DNA of 64,000 nt from Phycisphaeraceae bacterium (GTDB lineage: Bacteria; Planctomycetota; Phycisphaerae; Phycisphaerales; UBA1924), in contig JAHBXF010000001.1 of the NCBI GenBank assembly GCA_019636615.1, positions 682,001 through 746,000 on the forward strand, in the 5' to 3' direction. The position numbers and the translations under genes are program-made. Of the stretch, positions 44,854 through 54,373 are shown piece after piece. The notes below the pieces were generated by a model that saw only the letters and a list, made by a program, of their open reading frames with translations, searched no databases and had not been told where the DNA came from. Every line of letters starts with the position of its first letter. Position 1 is the stretch's first letter.

Positions 44854-47800
44854 TCAATGACCCGGCCAGGACGTGACCTCGGGCCATGTCTGCAGGGCCG
44901 GGGGTTTGGGTTCAACGAAGCGCACCGAGACCCAGATGTAGTATCGGCCATCGGCGCTGGTCAGCGGCACAAGCCACGAGCCGTCCATCCCGTCGCCGTC
45001 GGCCGGGGTCATCTGGCGCGCGTCCGGGTCGGTGAGTGCGCCGCGCATGGGCCCCCAGATCCCCGCGCTGCCGCCGGCGATTGGGATCACCGCGTCGGCG
45101 TTCTCGAAGCGGTCGGGGCGGTTGCCCGGGTCTTCGGCGTAGAAGCGCAGTTCGGCCCCGCCCTGGCGTGCGGGCAGTTGCACGTCGCCCTTGGGCTGGG
45201 CGGGCGCATCGCGGGCGATGAGCGGGGCCAGCGTCGTCATGTTGCGGTTGGCGATGCGCTCGCCGCTCACGAACAGGGCGATGTAGTAGTATTTCTCTGA
45301 CACCAGCGCGGCCCCGGGCCTTGAACGCACCGGCCTGATTTCCTTCGGGTGGTAATCAACCCGGGCGATGATGCGGTCGCGCGAGGCGAAGTCGGCCGCG
45401 CCCCGCAGGCCGGCGAACCACCGCTGCGCCGATTCATCGCGCAGGTAGCCGTCGCCCATCAGTTGCGAGATGAGGTCGTCGACACGTCGTTCGCCCAGGC
45501 GTTCACGCGGGCCCGCCGCCGGCGCGCCGGGCGCGGAGGCCTGCGCCCCCATCATCCCCGCGGCGTCGATCACGGCTTTGACCTGCTCGGGCGTGAGGTC
45601 GGGCATATCGACCGGCCCGCGCGCCAGGGGCACAGCCCGCGCGGTCTGCGTGAGCGTGGCCCACGCCTGGCCCAGCGGGCCCTGCGAGGCCTGCACGATG
45701 GTGCCAAGGCCCGCCAGCAGCAGTTCGTTGCAGTATTTCACGTGCCCGGGCTGCCCCTGGGGCACATAGGCCTGGAAGTAATCCAGCCGAAGGCGGGACA
45801 TCTGGATCGATCGGCGCAGCGTATCGGCGGCCTGAGCCGCGGTGGCGCCGTCGCCGCTGGGCGCCCTGCCCAGCAGTTTCCACGCCCTGAGCAGGTCGTC
45901 GTTCATACGGCGGTCGAACTCGTCGTCGAGCCCCGCATAGGCACGTTCGACGGCGTCGGTGGCGCCCTTGATGGCGTCGCGACCGCCCAGCGATTCGGGC
46001 ACGAGACGCAGCGCATCGACCGAACGCTTGCGCGCCGCGGCCAGCGGCCCGGCCACCGTGCGTCCGGTGATGTTGTTCAGGCCGTCGCGGAACTCTTCCC
46101 ACGAGCGGGCCGTGGGCATCGGTGCCTCGGTGCCCTGGGCCTCCCAATACCGCATGTATTCTGCCAAGTACGCGTTGCCTGTGGAGCGGATGTCACGCAG
46201 CCGCGCGGCGAGGTCTTCGCGCCCCACGATGGTCGAACCTGTCGTGCCCGCGCCGAGTTCACGCTCCATGCTCTCCCACGCGGCGAAGACATCCCGCGCC
46301 ACCTCGGGTAGGAAGCGGCGGTCGTAGGAACGGCGCGAGCCGTCCGGGCCCACCATGGCCGAGAGCGGCACGGCGGGCTGCAACTCGTCGGTCTCTTTCA
46401 GCGTGCCCTCGTCGAGCCGGTCGGCCACGGCCTGACGCACCGCCTGGCCCATGGCTTCGACACCGGCCCAGCATGGATCAGAGAGCGCGGCCTCAAAGAC
46501 CGAAGCCTCGGCGCGGCCGCGTGCCACGCCCAGCACGCCTTGCGTGATCCTGCCTGATTGGTCCAGCCTCGCCCGGGCGGGGTCGACCGCGGGCATCCAG
46601 ACAAGGTCAACGGTGAGGCGGCGCACCGCCGACGTGGCGCTCTCGATCTGCGAGGCGACAGCCGCGCGACGCGCGACGAACTGCACCACGGCACGCTCGG
46701 GTGTCTGGCCGGCGGTTTCGCTTCGTTCGAGAGACTGTGACGCGAGTTCGTGCATCCGCGCGCGGGCTTCGTAGAGCCGCAGCCCGGCGCCCTCGGTGCC
46801 GGCGGGGGCCTGGTTGGTCGCCAGAAGGTGCGAGAACCCGGTCAGCCGTTCGCGGGTCTGTGCCACGCGGTCTTCCACGCGTTTCACGGCCTCTGCCGCG
46901 CGGCTCCCGGCCTGGGTGGCGCTGTAGGCCTGCGCCATGGCGCGAAGGGCTTCGGGGGTGGTCGGCGAGAGTTCGCCGGGCAGTTGCCCGCGCACCTGCC
47001 CGAGCACCTGCGCCACCTGCCCCACCATGGCCTGACCCGAGGCGGTGAGCGCCTGGCCGATGCCTTCGGCGTCGCTCTTGCCCAGGGCGATGGTCGTGCG
47101 GCGGATCTCCCCCGCGGCCTGAGCCACTTCCGCGGCGCGGGCGCGGTAACTCTGCGCGAACTCGCGGTAGCCATCAAGACGGGTGAAGGATCGTGCGCCA
47201 GCGGCGTCGGCCCCGGCGCCCTGCGCCGTCAGCCAGGAGAGGGCGCCGGCGTACGACGCGGGATCACCCTCCACCTTCTCGAAGCGGTCCAGCGCGTTGC
47301 AGATTTCCTCGATCTTGCCAAGATCGGACTGTCCGCCGAGGTTGCCCGCGGCGATGGCGTTGAGCAGGTTGGTCGACGCGGCCTCGACCACCTTCCACGA
47401 CCAGTCGATATCGCCCGAGAAGAGCGAACGGCGCGAGGCCGCGTCAACCTCGGTCGCGCCCTGGACCAGAATCTGGTTGGTTGGGTAGGCGAGTTTCACC
47501 GCCGTCTGCAACCGGGAGAGGTCGCCGGCGATGCTCAGCGACTTGTCGGTGCCGAGCGCGTAATCGGCCAGCACCTTCACGTCGACAAGCCCGTAGGCGT
47601 CCGCGGTGTTCTTGGGGTCGGTGTCGGCCGCGGGCGTGGCGGTGGCGGCCACGGTGTGGAGGCGAACCAACTGGGCCAGCGCGCTGACGGCGGCGGGGCT
47701 CCAGTCGCGTTCTTTGCCGATTCGTTCGCGCACGGCCTGCAGCAGCGGCTCGAGGGCCGCGCTCTCGACCAGCGCGCGATGCGCCATCACCTGACGGTCA

Positions 47801-49512
47801 GAGAAGTCTTTGCCCGTGGTGTTGGTGATTTTGGCCACCGGCCACGCCACGAGGGGGGTCTGGATTTCTTTGGTATTCTCGCCCGTGGCTTCGAGCACGG
47901 CGAGTTTGGTGCGCATGCCCGAGGGCAGGCCCAGCGCGGCCTCTGGGCGTTCGTCGCCCAGGTAGACCCATTGATCCCCCTCGCGTGAGAAGAGGCTCAG
48001 CGGGGGTGTGCGACCTTCTTTGCCGATCTCGTCTACATGACGCTCGAAGGCCGGGCCCATGCTCGCCCAGAACTCGCTGGGCGGGCCCAGCGACGAGCGG
48101 TACCCGAAGATGCTCAGCAGCGTCATGCCGCCGACGACCACCGCCGCGGCGAGCGAGCCGCCCACGATCCACGCCCGCTGGCGTGCCAGGTGCTTGCCCA
48201 CGTGCGCGGCCCGGGTGACAAGCCCGCGTTCTTTGAAGACCTTGCCCAGGAAGACATCGCGCAGGAAGTAGGCCTTCTCGCGGTCGTCGGCCGAGTCGCC
48301 CGGCAGGCTCTCGACATCCACGCCCAGGGCCTGCGCCAGCGAGACATCCAGGGCCTGGCCTTCGCGCATCGAACTGGTGAAGAAGATGCCCCGCAGGAAG
48401 AGGGGCTTGGGGCTCCACTCGCCGGCGACGAAGATGAGTTCAAGATACCGGCGCAGCCGCGGCGCGATGCGCATCATGTTGTCGGGGAACTCGAAGAGCT
48501 GGTCAACCTCGTCGATGCGCCGGCCCTGCGCGTCGGTGCTGTGCACGGGGTTCTGGATCAGGCCCAGCCGCCGCTTCATCAGCCGCTCGCGCACGCCGCT
48601 GAGGTGCGATTCGACGTTGTCGGGGCGGAAGGCCTCGTCGAGCGAGGCGGGGTTGCTCCACCCGAGAATCTGGTGCTGGAGCGTGGGGTCGGTCACGGTC
48701 TCGAAGAACTCGCGGAAGCCCACGATCTTGTCGCACTTGGTCACCAGCACCGTGACGGGGAAGCGGACCTCGAGCGTGCGCTGGATGGTGTCCAACTGAC
48801 GGGCGATGGCGCCCGCGGTTTTCTCGATCTTCTCGGCAGAATCTTTCAACAGGCTCTCGGCCGAGATCACCAGCAGCAGCCCGTTCACCGGGCAGTTGGC
48901 CCTGGCCTGCTTGAGCAGTTTGAGAAACTCCTTCCACTCGGTGCTCTGCCCCTCGGCCGCTTCTTCCATGAACATGCGGCCCGCGGTGTCGAGCACCACG
49001 GCGTGGTTTGTGAACCACCAGTGCATGTTGAGCGTGCCGCCGGTGCCCTGCAGGCAGTCTTGCAGCCCCGGGGGGAATCCCACGTTGCTGTGCCGCAGGG
49101 CCTCGGTCTTGCCGGCGCCGCTGGGGCCCACGAGCAGGAACCACGGCAGCGAGTAGAGGTCTTTGCCCGCCGAGCGGAAGGCGGTGACGCCCTCTTCAAA
49201 CTTCTTGCGCAGGTCGTCCATGCGGGCCTTGGCCGCGGGGTCAACCCCGCCGGCGCGGCCGCCGCCGGTGCCTCCGCGCGAGATCATCGCGGCGAAGGGG
49301 CTGCTCTTCGACTTATCGCGCATCATGAGCACGAGTTTGTACAGGGCCATGATGAGCCCGATGGCGATCAGGCCACCGGCCGCGACCTTCCACGCCGGGT
49401 TGTCTGACTGCAGCGCGAAGAAGATGGTCACGACGCCCGCGCCGCTGGCCAGCAGCGACACAGCCATGACCGGCTTGGGCAGACCCGAAAAACTCGTCAG
49501 CGGATTGTGCAT
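44854..49512 (-). CDS. tssM: T6SS membrane complex protein TssM (IcmF)
   Basis: A 1552-residue protein with two N-terminal transmembrane helices (about 13-33 and 43-63) and a P-loop GPSGAGKT at 129-136 within SLPWFLLVGPSGAGKTEAL. A cytoplasmic GTPase-like region follows (WFTNHAVVLDTAGR, NGLLLVISAESLL, TVLVTKCDKIVGF), then a third transmembrane helix (about 440-470) and a long periplasmic part. Many IcmF proteins lose a functional Walker A; this one is intact. It is longer than typical (~1100-1300), mostly in the periplasmic region. The TssJ lipoprotein that normally tethers this end is not encoded nearby. Confidence 0.95.
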   Translation of the reverse strand: MHNPLTSFSGLPKPVMAVSLLASGAGVVTIFFALQSDNPAWKVAAGGLIAIGLIMALYKLVLMMRDKSKSSPFAAMISRGGTGGGRAGGVDPAAKARMDDLRKKFEEGVTAFRSAGKDLYSLPWFLLVGPSGAGKTEALRHSNVGFPPGLQDCLQGTGGTLNMHWWFTNHAVVLDTAGRMFMEEAAEGQSTEWKEFLKLLKQARANCPVNGLLLVISAESLLKDSAEKIEKTAGAIARQLDTIQRTLEVRFPVTVLVTKCDKIVGFREFFETVTDPTLQHQILGWSNPASLDEAFRPDNVESHLSGVRERLMKRRLGLIQNPVHSTDAQGRRIDEVDQLFEFPDNMMRIAPRLRRYLELIFVAGEWSPKPLFLRGIFFTSSMREGQALDVSLAQALGVDVESLPGDSADDREKAYFLRDVFLGKVFKERGLVTRAAHVGKHLARQRAWIVGGSLAAAVVVGGMTLLSIFGYRSSLGPPSEFWASMGPAFERHVDEIGKEGRTPPLSLFSREGDQWVYLGDERPEAALGLPSGMRTKLAVLEATGENTKEIQTPLVAWPVAKITNTTGKDFSDRQVMAHRALVESAALEPLLQAVRERIGKERDWSPAAVSALAQLVRLHTVAATATPAADTDPKNTADAYGLVDVKVLADYALGTDKSLSIAGDLSRLQTAVKLAYPTNQILVQGATEVDAASRRSLFSGDIDWSWKVVEAASTNLLNAIAAGNLGGQSDLGKIEEICNALDRFEKVEGDPASYAGALSWLTAQGAGADAAGARSFTRLDGYREFAQSYRARAAEVAQAAGEIRRTTIALGKSDAEGIGQALTASGQAMVGQVAQVLGQVRGQLPGELSPTTPEALRAMAQAYSATQAGSRAAEAVKRVEDRVAQTRERLTGFSHLLATNQAPAGTEGAGLRLYEARARMHELASQSLERSETAGQTPERAVVQFVARRAAVASQIESATSAVRRLTVDLVWMPAVDPARARLDQSGRITQGVLGVARGRAEASVFEAALSDPCWAGVEAMGQAVRQAVADRLDEGTLKETDELQPAVPLSAMVGPDGSRRSYDRRFLPEVARDVFAAWESMERELGAGTTGSTIVGREDLAARLRDIRSTGNAYLAEYMRYWEAQGTEAPMPTARSWEEFRDGLNNITGRTVAGPLAAARKRSVDALRLVPESLGGRDAIKGATDAVERAYAGLDDEFDRRMNDDLLRAWKLLGRAPSGDGATAAQAADTLRRSIQMSRLRLDYFQAYVPQGQPGHVKYCNELLLAGLGTIVQASQGPLGQAWATLTQTARAVPLARGPVDMPDLTPEQVKAVIDAAGMMGAQASAPGAPAAGPRERLGERRVDDLISQLMGDGYLRDESAQRWFAGLRGAADFASRDRIIARVDYHPKEIRPVRSRPGAALVSEKYYYIALFVSGERIANRNMTTLAPLIARDAPAQPKGDVQLPARQGGAELRFYAEDPGNRPDRFENADAVIPIAGGSAGIWGPMRGALTDPDARQMTPADGDGMDGSWLVPLTSADGRYYIWVSVRFVEPKPPALQTWPEVTSWPGH

Positions 49513-49578
49513 GACCTGATCCTTGCTTCTCCCGGCCTGTGCGCGGGAGCGTTCATCCCACCGAAGTCACTGTCGAGA

Positions 49579-49603
49579 GGCCCCGGCGTTGCCCGCCGGG
49601 GCC
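49579..49603. other. GC-rich perfect hairpin between tssL and tssM
   Basis: A 10-bp inverted repeat (GGCCCCGGCG / CGCCGGGGCC) with a 5-nt loop in the 179-bp gap between the tssL stop and tssM start. No T run follows on either strand, so it is not a classical intrinsic terminator. It could be an attenuator or an mRNA-processing or stability hairpin. Confidence 0.45.
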
Positions 49604-49691
49604 GTGTTGTCCGCCTTGCGTCGGGGGGCCGGACGTGCCAAGCCCCTCATGGCATCATCGGCCCCGTGCGCGGGCCGTTGCGTTGGGCCGC

Positions 49692-50402
49692 TCAGCCCCC
49701 CCGTTTTTCCTTGCCTTGCTCCCACCCCTGACGCACACCGCCCAAAGACTTATCCAGTTCCTGGCTGGCGTGCTTGAAGAAGAAGACGTAACTGACCAGC
49801 ACCACGATCAGCAGGCCCACCGCCAGGATGGCCAGGCCCGCCAGGCTTCGGTTGGGGGGCTGCGTGAGGTTGCGGGTATCGACGTTCTCGTAGGCGTCGG
49901 GGCAGATGCGCGCGGCCATGTCGGCGTCCACCATGCCCCGCAGCCGCGACGAAACCTCCAACTGCTTGCGCTTGATGTAGTCCGGCTGGCCGGTGTAATA
50001 CCCGGTAAAGCCCAGACCGATGCACACGTAGAACACGCCCAGCAACTGCGTGGCCTGGTCGCTGGGGTCTTTGAGCGCGTCTTCGAGCAGTTCCCAGAAC
50101 TCTTCCTCGAAGCCCAGTTTGCCCCGCTCGTGGCTCAGGGGCTTCCACCCCCCCTGCTGCCCGATGCGCGAGGAGAGAATCATCGAATCGATGAAGTAGG
50201 TCAGCACGAGGTCGGCGCGGTCCCAGACAGAGGCGTAGCCCGCGCTCTCGGCCTTGCTCTTGACCTCGGACACAATGGCGACGATTTCGCCGCGGATCAG
50301 ACCCCAATCCTGCCGGCCGCCCTTGCGGCTGAGCCGGTTGAGGCGACAGACATACTGGAAGACGGGCTCGCAGATGTCCACCAGGGTCATGCGCTGCTCC
50401 AA
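49692..50402 (-). CDS. tssL: T6SS membrane complex protein TssL (DotU)
   Basis: A 236-residue protein with the DotU helical cytoplasmic domain (PVFQYVCRLNRL, YFIDSMILSS, LGFEEEFWELLEDALKDP, GFTGYYTG) and a single C-terminal transmembrane helix (about 191-212). No peptidoglycan-binding OmpA-like extension. The TTG at 50402 has AAGGAG 10 nt upstream and is chosen; an in-frame ATG lies four codons later. It forms the inner-membrane complex with TssM and follows tssK by 72 bp. Confidence 0.93.
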   Translation of the reverse strand: MEQRMTLVDICEPVFQYVCRLNRLSRKGGRQDWGLIRGEIVAIVSEVKSKAESAGYASVWDRADLVLTYFIDSMILSSRIGQQGGWKPLSHERGKLGFEEEFWELLEDALKDPSDQATQLLGVFYVCIGLGFTGYYTGQPDYIKRKQLEVSSRLRGMVDADMAARICPDAYENVDTRNLTQPPNRSLAGLAILAVGLLIVVLVSYVFFFKHASQELDKSLGGVRQGWEQGKEKRGG

Positions 50403-50474
50403 GCCAACTCACTCCTTTTCGCACGGTCGCCGTTGATCGGTCTACTCAACACACCCCGCCTCACACCCGCCCGC

Positions 50475-51863
50475 TCACGGGACTGTCATGTACAGGGCCG
50501 CCTCGGTGTACTCGATGGGGTCCTGCTCGGCCCACCGCAGGGCCATGGTCTTGTCGCTCTGGATGCGTTCCCACATCTTCGTGCTCTGCCCGACATCCAG
50601 CCGGAAGTAGTGCAGGTCGGTGCTGCTGGGCAGTTCGAGCGGCGGGTGACGCTCCTCGACCAGACGCACGCCGAAGATGTTGAGTTTGATCATGCTCTTG
50701 GGCATGAGTTTGAAGAGGTCCTGGTTCTCGACCACCCGCGCGAGTTTCGTCGCGTCCATCTTGGTGCGGATGCCCAGGTAATAGCCGTTGGGCTGGCTGA
50801 AGTGCTCGTCGGCGAGTTGCGCCGCCAGCACGCCCGCGTCCATCACAAAGGGCGTCTGCAGGAACCGCTTCTGCACGTCGCCGCGCAGCAGGGGCCGGAT
50901 CTTGCGGTCGAGTTCGGCAAACACCACCCCGGGTTCGTCGTGGTCATACTTGGGCGCCTCGAAGGGGTCGCGTTCGGGCGTGAGCGCGGCCAGCGCGCCC
51001 AGCAGTTCGCGCAGTTCCAGATAGGCGGCGAGCGGGGTGATGCCCGCGCCGCCGGCCGCGCCACCCGCGAAGAGCGTGGGCAGCCGGCCCGCGAACTGGT
51101 TGAGCGTGGAGAGGCGCATCATCTGGAGCATCTGCGGGCCCCGCAGCGCCTCGGCCACAAAGCCGCCCCGCGTGAGTTGGTTCACCAGTTCCTTGCGAGA
51201 GGCCTCGACCGCGCTGGCCAGGTCGCGCAGCATGCCGCGCAGCCACGACGAACCGTTGATGGTCATGCACGGGGGCACGAAACGTGCGTCGGGGCGTGGC
51301 ACGGTCGAGTCTTCGGCCGACGCGGCGATCCGCACCAGCGGCAGCACTTCCATGTCGCTCGTGTCTTCGCCGTCTACCACCAGGCGCGCGTTGATCCGCC
51401 GCACCAGCACGGGCTGGATGTTCTCGCCCGTGTTCTCGTCGGCGCGGCTGACCTCCGACACTTTGTACATCCGCTTCACGCGGGCGTCGTCGGCCCCGCC
51501 GCCCGAGCGCGGGTCTACGGTGTTCGCCCTGCCGCTCTGCCACAGAGGCACGGCGAGGCTCACCGTGAAGCCCCCGCCGCTCATCTGCATCGCGCGCTTC
51601 ACGTCGAGCGCGGGCACGTCGGTGTTCCCGGGAACGTCGATCCCGAGCCCGCTGGGCATCACCGCCTGCAGGCGGTCGATCCGCACCAGCATGTTCTCGA
51701 GCGAATCGCTCGAGATGCGGCAGTCGATCACCCCGTACGGATAGGCCCACGCGTTCCGCCTTTCGCGCCAGCTGTTCTCGGCCAGTTCGCGCGCGAAGGA
51801 CTGAAGGTGGTGCGGCTGAAGAAACAGCCCCTCGTGCCAGTGGATCTGTCCGACGCTCGACAT
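50475..51863 (-). CDS. tssK: T6SS baseplate protein TssK
   Basis: A 462-residue protein from ATG 51863, starting with QIHWHEGLFLQPHHLQ, the TssK hallmark, followed by NAWAYPYGVIDCRIS. Further family segments: TLNQFAGRLPTLF, LAAYLELRELLGALAAL, and a C-terminal KLNIFGVRLVEERHPPLELPSSTDLHYFRLDVGQSTKMW. It connects the baseplate to TssL/TssM. A purine-rich GAAGGAGAAGG site precedes the start. Confidence 0.96.
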   Translation of the reverse strand: MSSVGQIHWHEGLFLQPHHLQSFARELAENSWRERRNAWAYPYGVIDCRISSDSLENMLVRIDRLQAVMPSGLGIDVPGNTDVPALDVKRAMQMSGGGFTVSLAVPLWQSGRANTVDPRSGGGADDARVKRMYKVSEVSRADENTGENIQPVLVRRINARLVVDGEDTSDMEVLPLVRIAASAEDSTVPRPDARFVPPCMTINGSSWLRGMLRDLASAVEASRKELVNQLTRGGFVAEALRGPQMLQMMRLSTLNQFAGRLPTLFAGGAAGGAGITPLAAYLELRELLGALAALTPERDPFEAPKYDHDEPGVVFAELDRKIRPLLRGDVQKRFLQTPFVMDAGVLAAQLADEHFSQPNGYYLGIRTKMDATKLARVVENQDLFKLMPKSMIKLNIFGVRLVEERHPPLELPSSTDLHYFRLDVGQSTKMWERIQSDKTMALRWAEQDPIEYTEAALYMTVP

Positions 51864-51909
51864 CCTGCCTTCTCCTTCGCTTCGACCGACCACTCCCGAG
51901 CACCGACCC

Positions 51910-52884
51910 TCAGCGGATCACCTGCGAGAGCCCGCTGTCCACGTCCTTGGCGATCAGCCCCTTCAGACGCTTCTCGATCCCCGCCGCGTCGTAGCCGTCC
52001 ATCAGTTTCACGTACTGCTTCCAGTTCTGCACGCCCTGCGGCTGGGTGAACGTCGGCTTCTCGGCCGCCCCCTGCACCGCGTCGGGGTTGAACCTCGCCA
52101 CGTGATCTTTCCCGAACTGTTTGCCCGCGTCCATCACGCCCTTGAGCAGCAGCGACACCAGGCTGCGCAGCCGCAGAATGCTGCGCGCCAGCGCCTCCTT
52201 GTTCACGGCCTCATCCCCGGACAAGAAGCGCGGCACCTCTTTGTCCAGCGACCGGTAGATCTGATTCTTGGCGTCGGGCGCGATGTCCTTCCAGTAACTG
52301 CACGCCCACGGCTCCAGTTTCAGCACAAACTCGGAGAGCAGCGTGCACAACTCCACGATGCGGTCGGCGCGCGGCTCGCCGCCCTCCGCCGACGCCCCCA
52401 CCATCCGCTTGAGTTCGTTCAGCGCCTGCGCCGGTACGCCCTGCACGCCCCCGGCGCTGGGGACCTCGCGCACCACCTCTTTCACCACTTCACGGCTGGC
52501 CGTGAGCCCGGCCGCCGCCAGCCGCGTCGCGATCGCCGCACGCTCGGGCGCGCCCAGCGTGGTGCACGCGCCGATCAACGCTTCCGCCAGAGACGCGGGG
52601 TCGCGGGGCAGCGGCGCCGAAACCGCCGCCGGCGCGGGCCGTGTCGCGGGGGGCTCCGCCGCGTGGTTCCCTCCGTCGCTCCACACCGGGAAGTGCGCGA
52701 TCAACTCTGAAAGAAACGGCTCGCGCTCCTGCGGCGCAAGCCGCGACACCTCGCGCATCACGCAGTCGCGCAGTTGCTCCTGACGCATGTCCGCCGACTC
52801 GTCGGCGAGCGCGCTGTGCAACGCCCGCAACTGCTGCGAGAGCGCCGCCAACCGTTTCCCTCGTTCACTCGTCGGTTCCAGCAC
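51910..52884 (-). CDS. T6SS-associated protein resembling the TagH C-terminal domain, no FHA domain
   Basis: The start is unclear: AAAGGAG lies about 9 nt before a GTG at 52884, which is used here. Another GTG at 52890 and ATGs at 52929 and 52926 are in frame. The product is about 324 residues: a helical N-terminus, a Pro/Ala linker, then a helical domain. The segment RFLSGDEAVNKEALARSILRLRSLVSLLLKGVMDA...FGKDHVARFNPDAVQ...NWKQYVKLM follows the spacing of the C-terminal domain of T6SS FHA proteins (many helices, an RFDPE-like motif, then a terminal W..Y). No FHA domain precedes it. First gene of the minus-strand T6SS run, 46 bp before tssK. Assignment is by pattern; otherwise an unknown T6SS protein. 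Confidence 0.55.
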   Translation of the reverse strand: MLEPTSERGKRLAALSQQLRALHSALADESADMRQEQLRDCVMREVSRLAPQEREPFLSELIAHFPVWSDGGNHAAEPPATRPAPAAVSAPLPRDPASLAEALIGACTTLGAPERAAIATRLAAAGLTASREVVKEVVREVPSAGGVQGVPAQALNELKRMVGASAEGGEPRADRIVELCTLLSEFVLKLEPWACSYWKDIAPDAKNQIYRSLDKEVPRFLSGDEAVNKEALARSILRLRSLVSLLLKGVMDAGKQFGKDHVARFNPDAVQGAAEKPTFTQPQGVQNWKQYVKLMDGYDAAGIEKRLKGLIAKDVDSGLSQVIR

Positions 52885-53073
52885 GCGCACAAACTCCTTT
52901 ACGAACCCCCCTCCGCCGCGCCGCATCATACCCGTGCACCCCCCTCGCCGGAAGGCACAGACCCCCGACACGCCGGAAATGCGCCGCCCCCAGCGTTTTC
53001 CCCTTCTCCCCGATCCCTGCTATCATCTCAACGATTCCTTGACAAGAAAGACCCTCCGCTGCGGAGTTTGCAC

Positions 53074-53304
53074 ATGGCCAACGACAAGAAAAAGAACATG
53101 GTGGTGGCTTCACTGGCGATCGGCGCGATCGTGCTGACCGGTGTCGGCCTGGGCTACTACTTCTACGGCGGCACCACCCCCCCGCCCCCTCCCTCCGACC
53201 AAGATCCTACCGCCGGCTTCACCGATCAGGAGCGCCAGGAGTTCCAGAAGGAACAAGAGCAGCGTGAGCAGATGATCAAGCGCAGCCGCCCCGCGGGCGC
53301 CTGA
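53074..53304 (+). CDS. Small single-pass membrane protein, unknown function
   Basis: A 76-residue protein: basic start MANDKKKN, one transmembrane helix (about 9-31), a Pro-rich patch, then an acidic, Gln/Glu-rich tail (ERQEFQKEQEQREQM) that could form a short helix. N-in, C-out topology is expected from the lysines. It is divergent from the T6SS run (190 bp between starts), and its own upstream region may share promoter space with it. No family recognised. Confidence 0.7.
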   Translation: MANDKKKNMVVASLAIGAIVLTGVGLGYYFYGGTTPPPPPSDQDPTAGFTDQERQEFQKEQEQREQMIKRSRPAGA

Positions 53305-53440
53305 TCCGTCGCCCGTCACCCGGCTTTTTCTCCCGCCGATCCATTTCTGCATCGGTGCCTTCGATCGTTTTTTTCTCGCCGATACCCCACGATCAGGTGG
53401 TCGGCGGTGTCGCTGCGCCCTCTTTGTGCATTGTGCCGCC

Positions 53441-54373
53441 ATGCCCTCACTCGCCGCGCACGCGAAAATCAACCTCTGCCTCTCCGTGGGCGGGCCGGTG
53501 CCCCCGCGCAACTTTCACCCCATCGCATCGCTCTTTGTCTGCATCGATCTTCACGACACGCTCACCATCGAGCCCCTGCCCGGCGGGTCGGACAGCATCC
53601 ACGAAATATCCTGGGCCCCGGACGCGCCCCGCCCCACACCCATCGACTGGCCGACAGAACGAGACCTCGCCGTTCGCGCCCATCGCTCGCTCGAAGCCCT
53701 CGCACGCCGCCCCCTTCCCGTGCGGATGACTCTGCACAAGCGCATCCCGGTCGGTGGCGGTCTTGGCGGTGGTTCCGCCGATGCCGGCGCCGCTCTCATC
53801 GCCATCCGCGACGCTTTCTCGCTTCCTTTCTCGCATCACGACCTGCGCACGATCGGCGCCGCCCTGGGCTCCGACGTGCCATTTTTTGTCGATGATCACC
53901 CGGGGCCCCCCCGCGCGGCCGTCGTCTCGGGCTTTGGCGAAGAAATCAAACGCCTCAACGCCCCTCTCACGGGCGACATGCTCCTGGCCGTGCCTCCCTT
54001 CGGCTGCCCAACCCCGGCCGTGTACAAAGCCTTTGACGCCGACCCGGCCCGCCTTACCTCGGCGCCCGATCGTGCCCGAGTCGTCGCGTGTGCCGAGGCG
54101 CTCTCGCGCCAAGCCGCTCCTCTGCACCTGGCCGATCTCTTCAATGATCTGGCTGCGCCCGCCGAAACGGTCTCCCCGGCCTTGGCCCAACTGCGAGCGC
54201 ACCTCTCGGCGGCCTATGCCACCACGTTCCACATCACCGGCAGCGGCTCGTGCCTGTTCGCGCCGATATCGGGCGGCATGGGCACGCCCCCCGTTCACGC
54301 CCACGCGCTCGCCGGCGTCACACTCATGAAGGCACGCCTGGTGACCGCCGGCGCTACCCTCCCCGCAGCATGA
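53441..54373 (+). CDS. ispE: 4-diphosphocytidyl-2-C-methyl-D-erythritol kinase
   Basis: A 310-residue GHMP kinase starting with AHAKINLCL, the IspE N-terminal signature, with the ATP-binding loop IPVGGGLGGGSADAGAAL near residues 100-117 and the C-terminal GSGSCLF motif. It phosphorylates CDP-ME in the MEP pathway to isoprenoid precursors. Length is slightly above the usual ~285-300. The ATG at 53441 is used because AHAKIN follows at the expected distance; the reading from 53426 adds five residues. Its stop overlaps the next start (ATGA). Confidence 0.93.
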   Translation: MPSLAAHAKINLCLSVGGPVPPRNFHPIASLFVCIDLHDTLTIEPLPGGSDSIHEISWAPDAPRPTPIDWPTERDLAVRAHRSLEALARRPLPVRMTLHKRIPVGGGLGGGSADAGAALIAIRDAFSLPFSHHDLRTIGAALGSDVPFFVDDHPGPPRAAVVSGFGEEIKRLNAPLTGDMLLAVPPFGCPTPAVYKAFDADPARLTSAPDRARVVACAEALSRQAAPLHLADLFNDLAAPAETVSPALAQLRAHLSAAYATTFHITGSGSCLFAPISGGMGTPPVHAHALAGVTLMKARLVTAGATLPAA

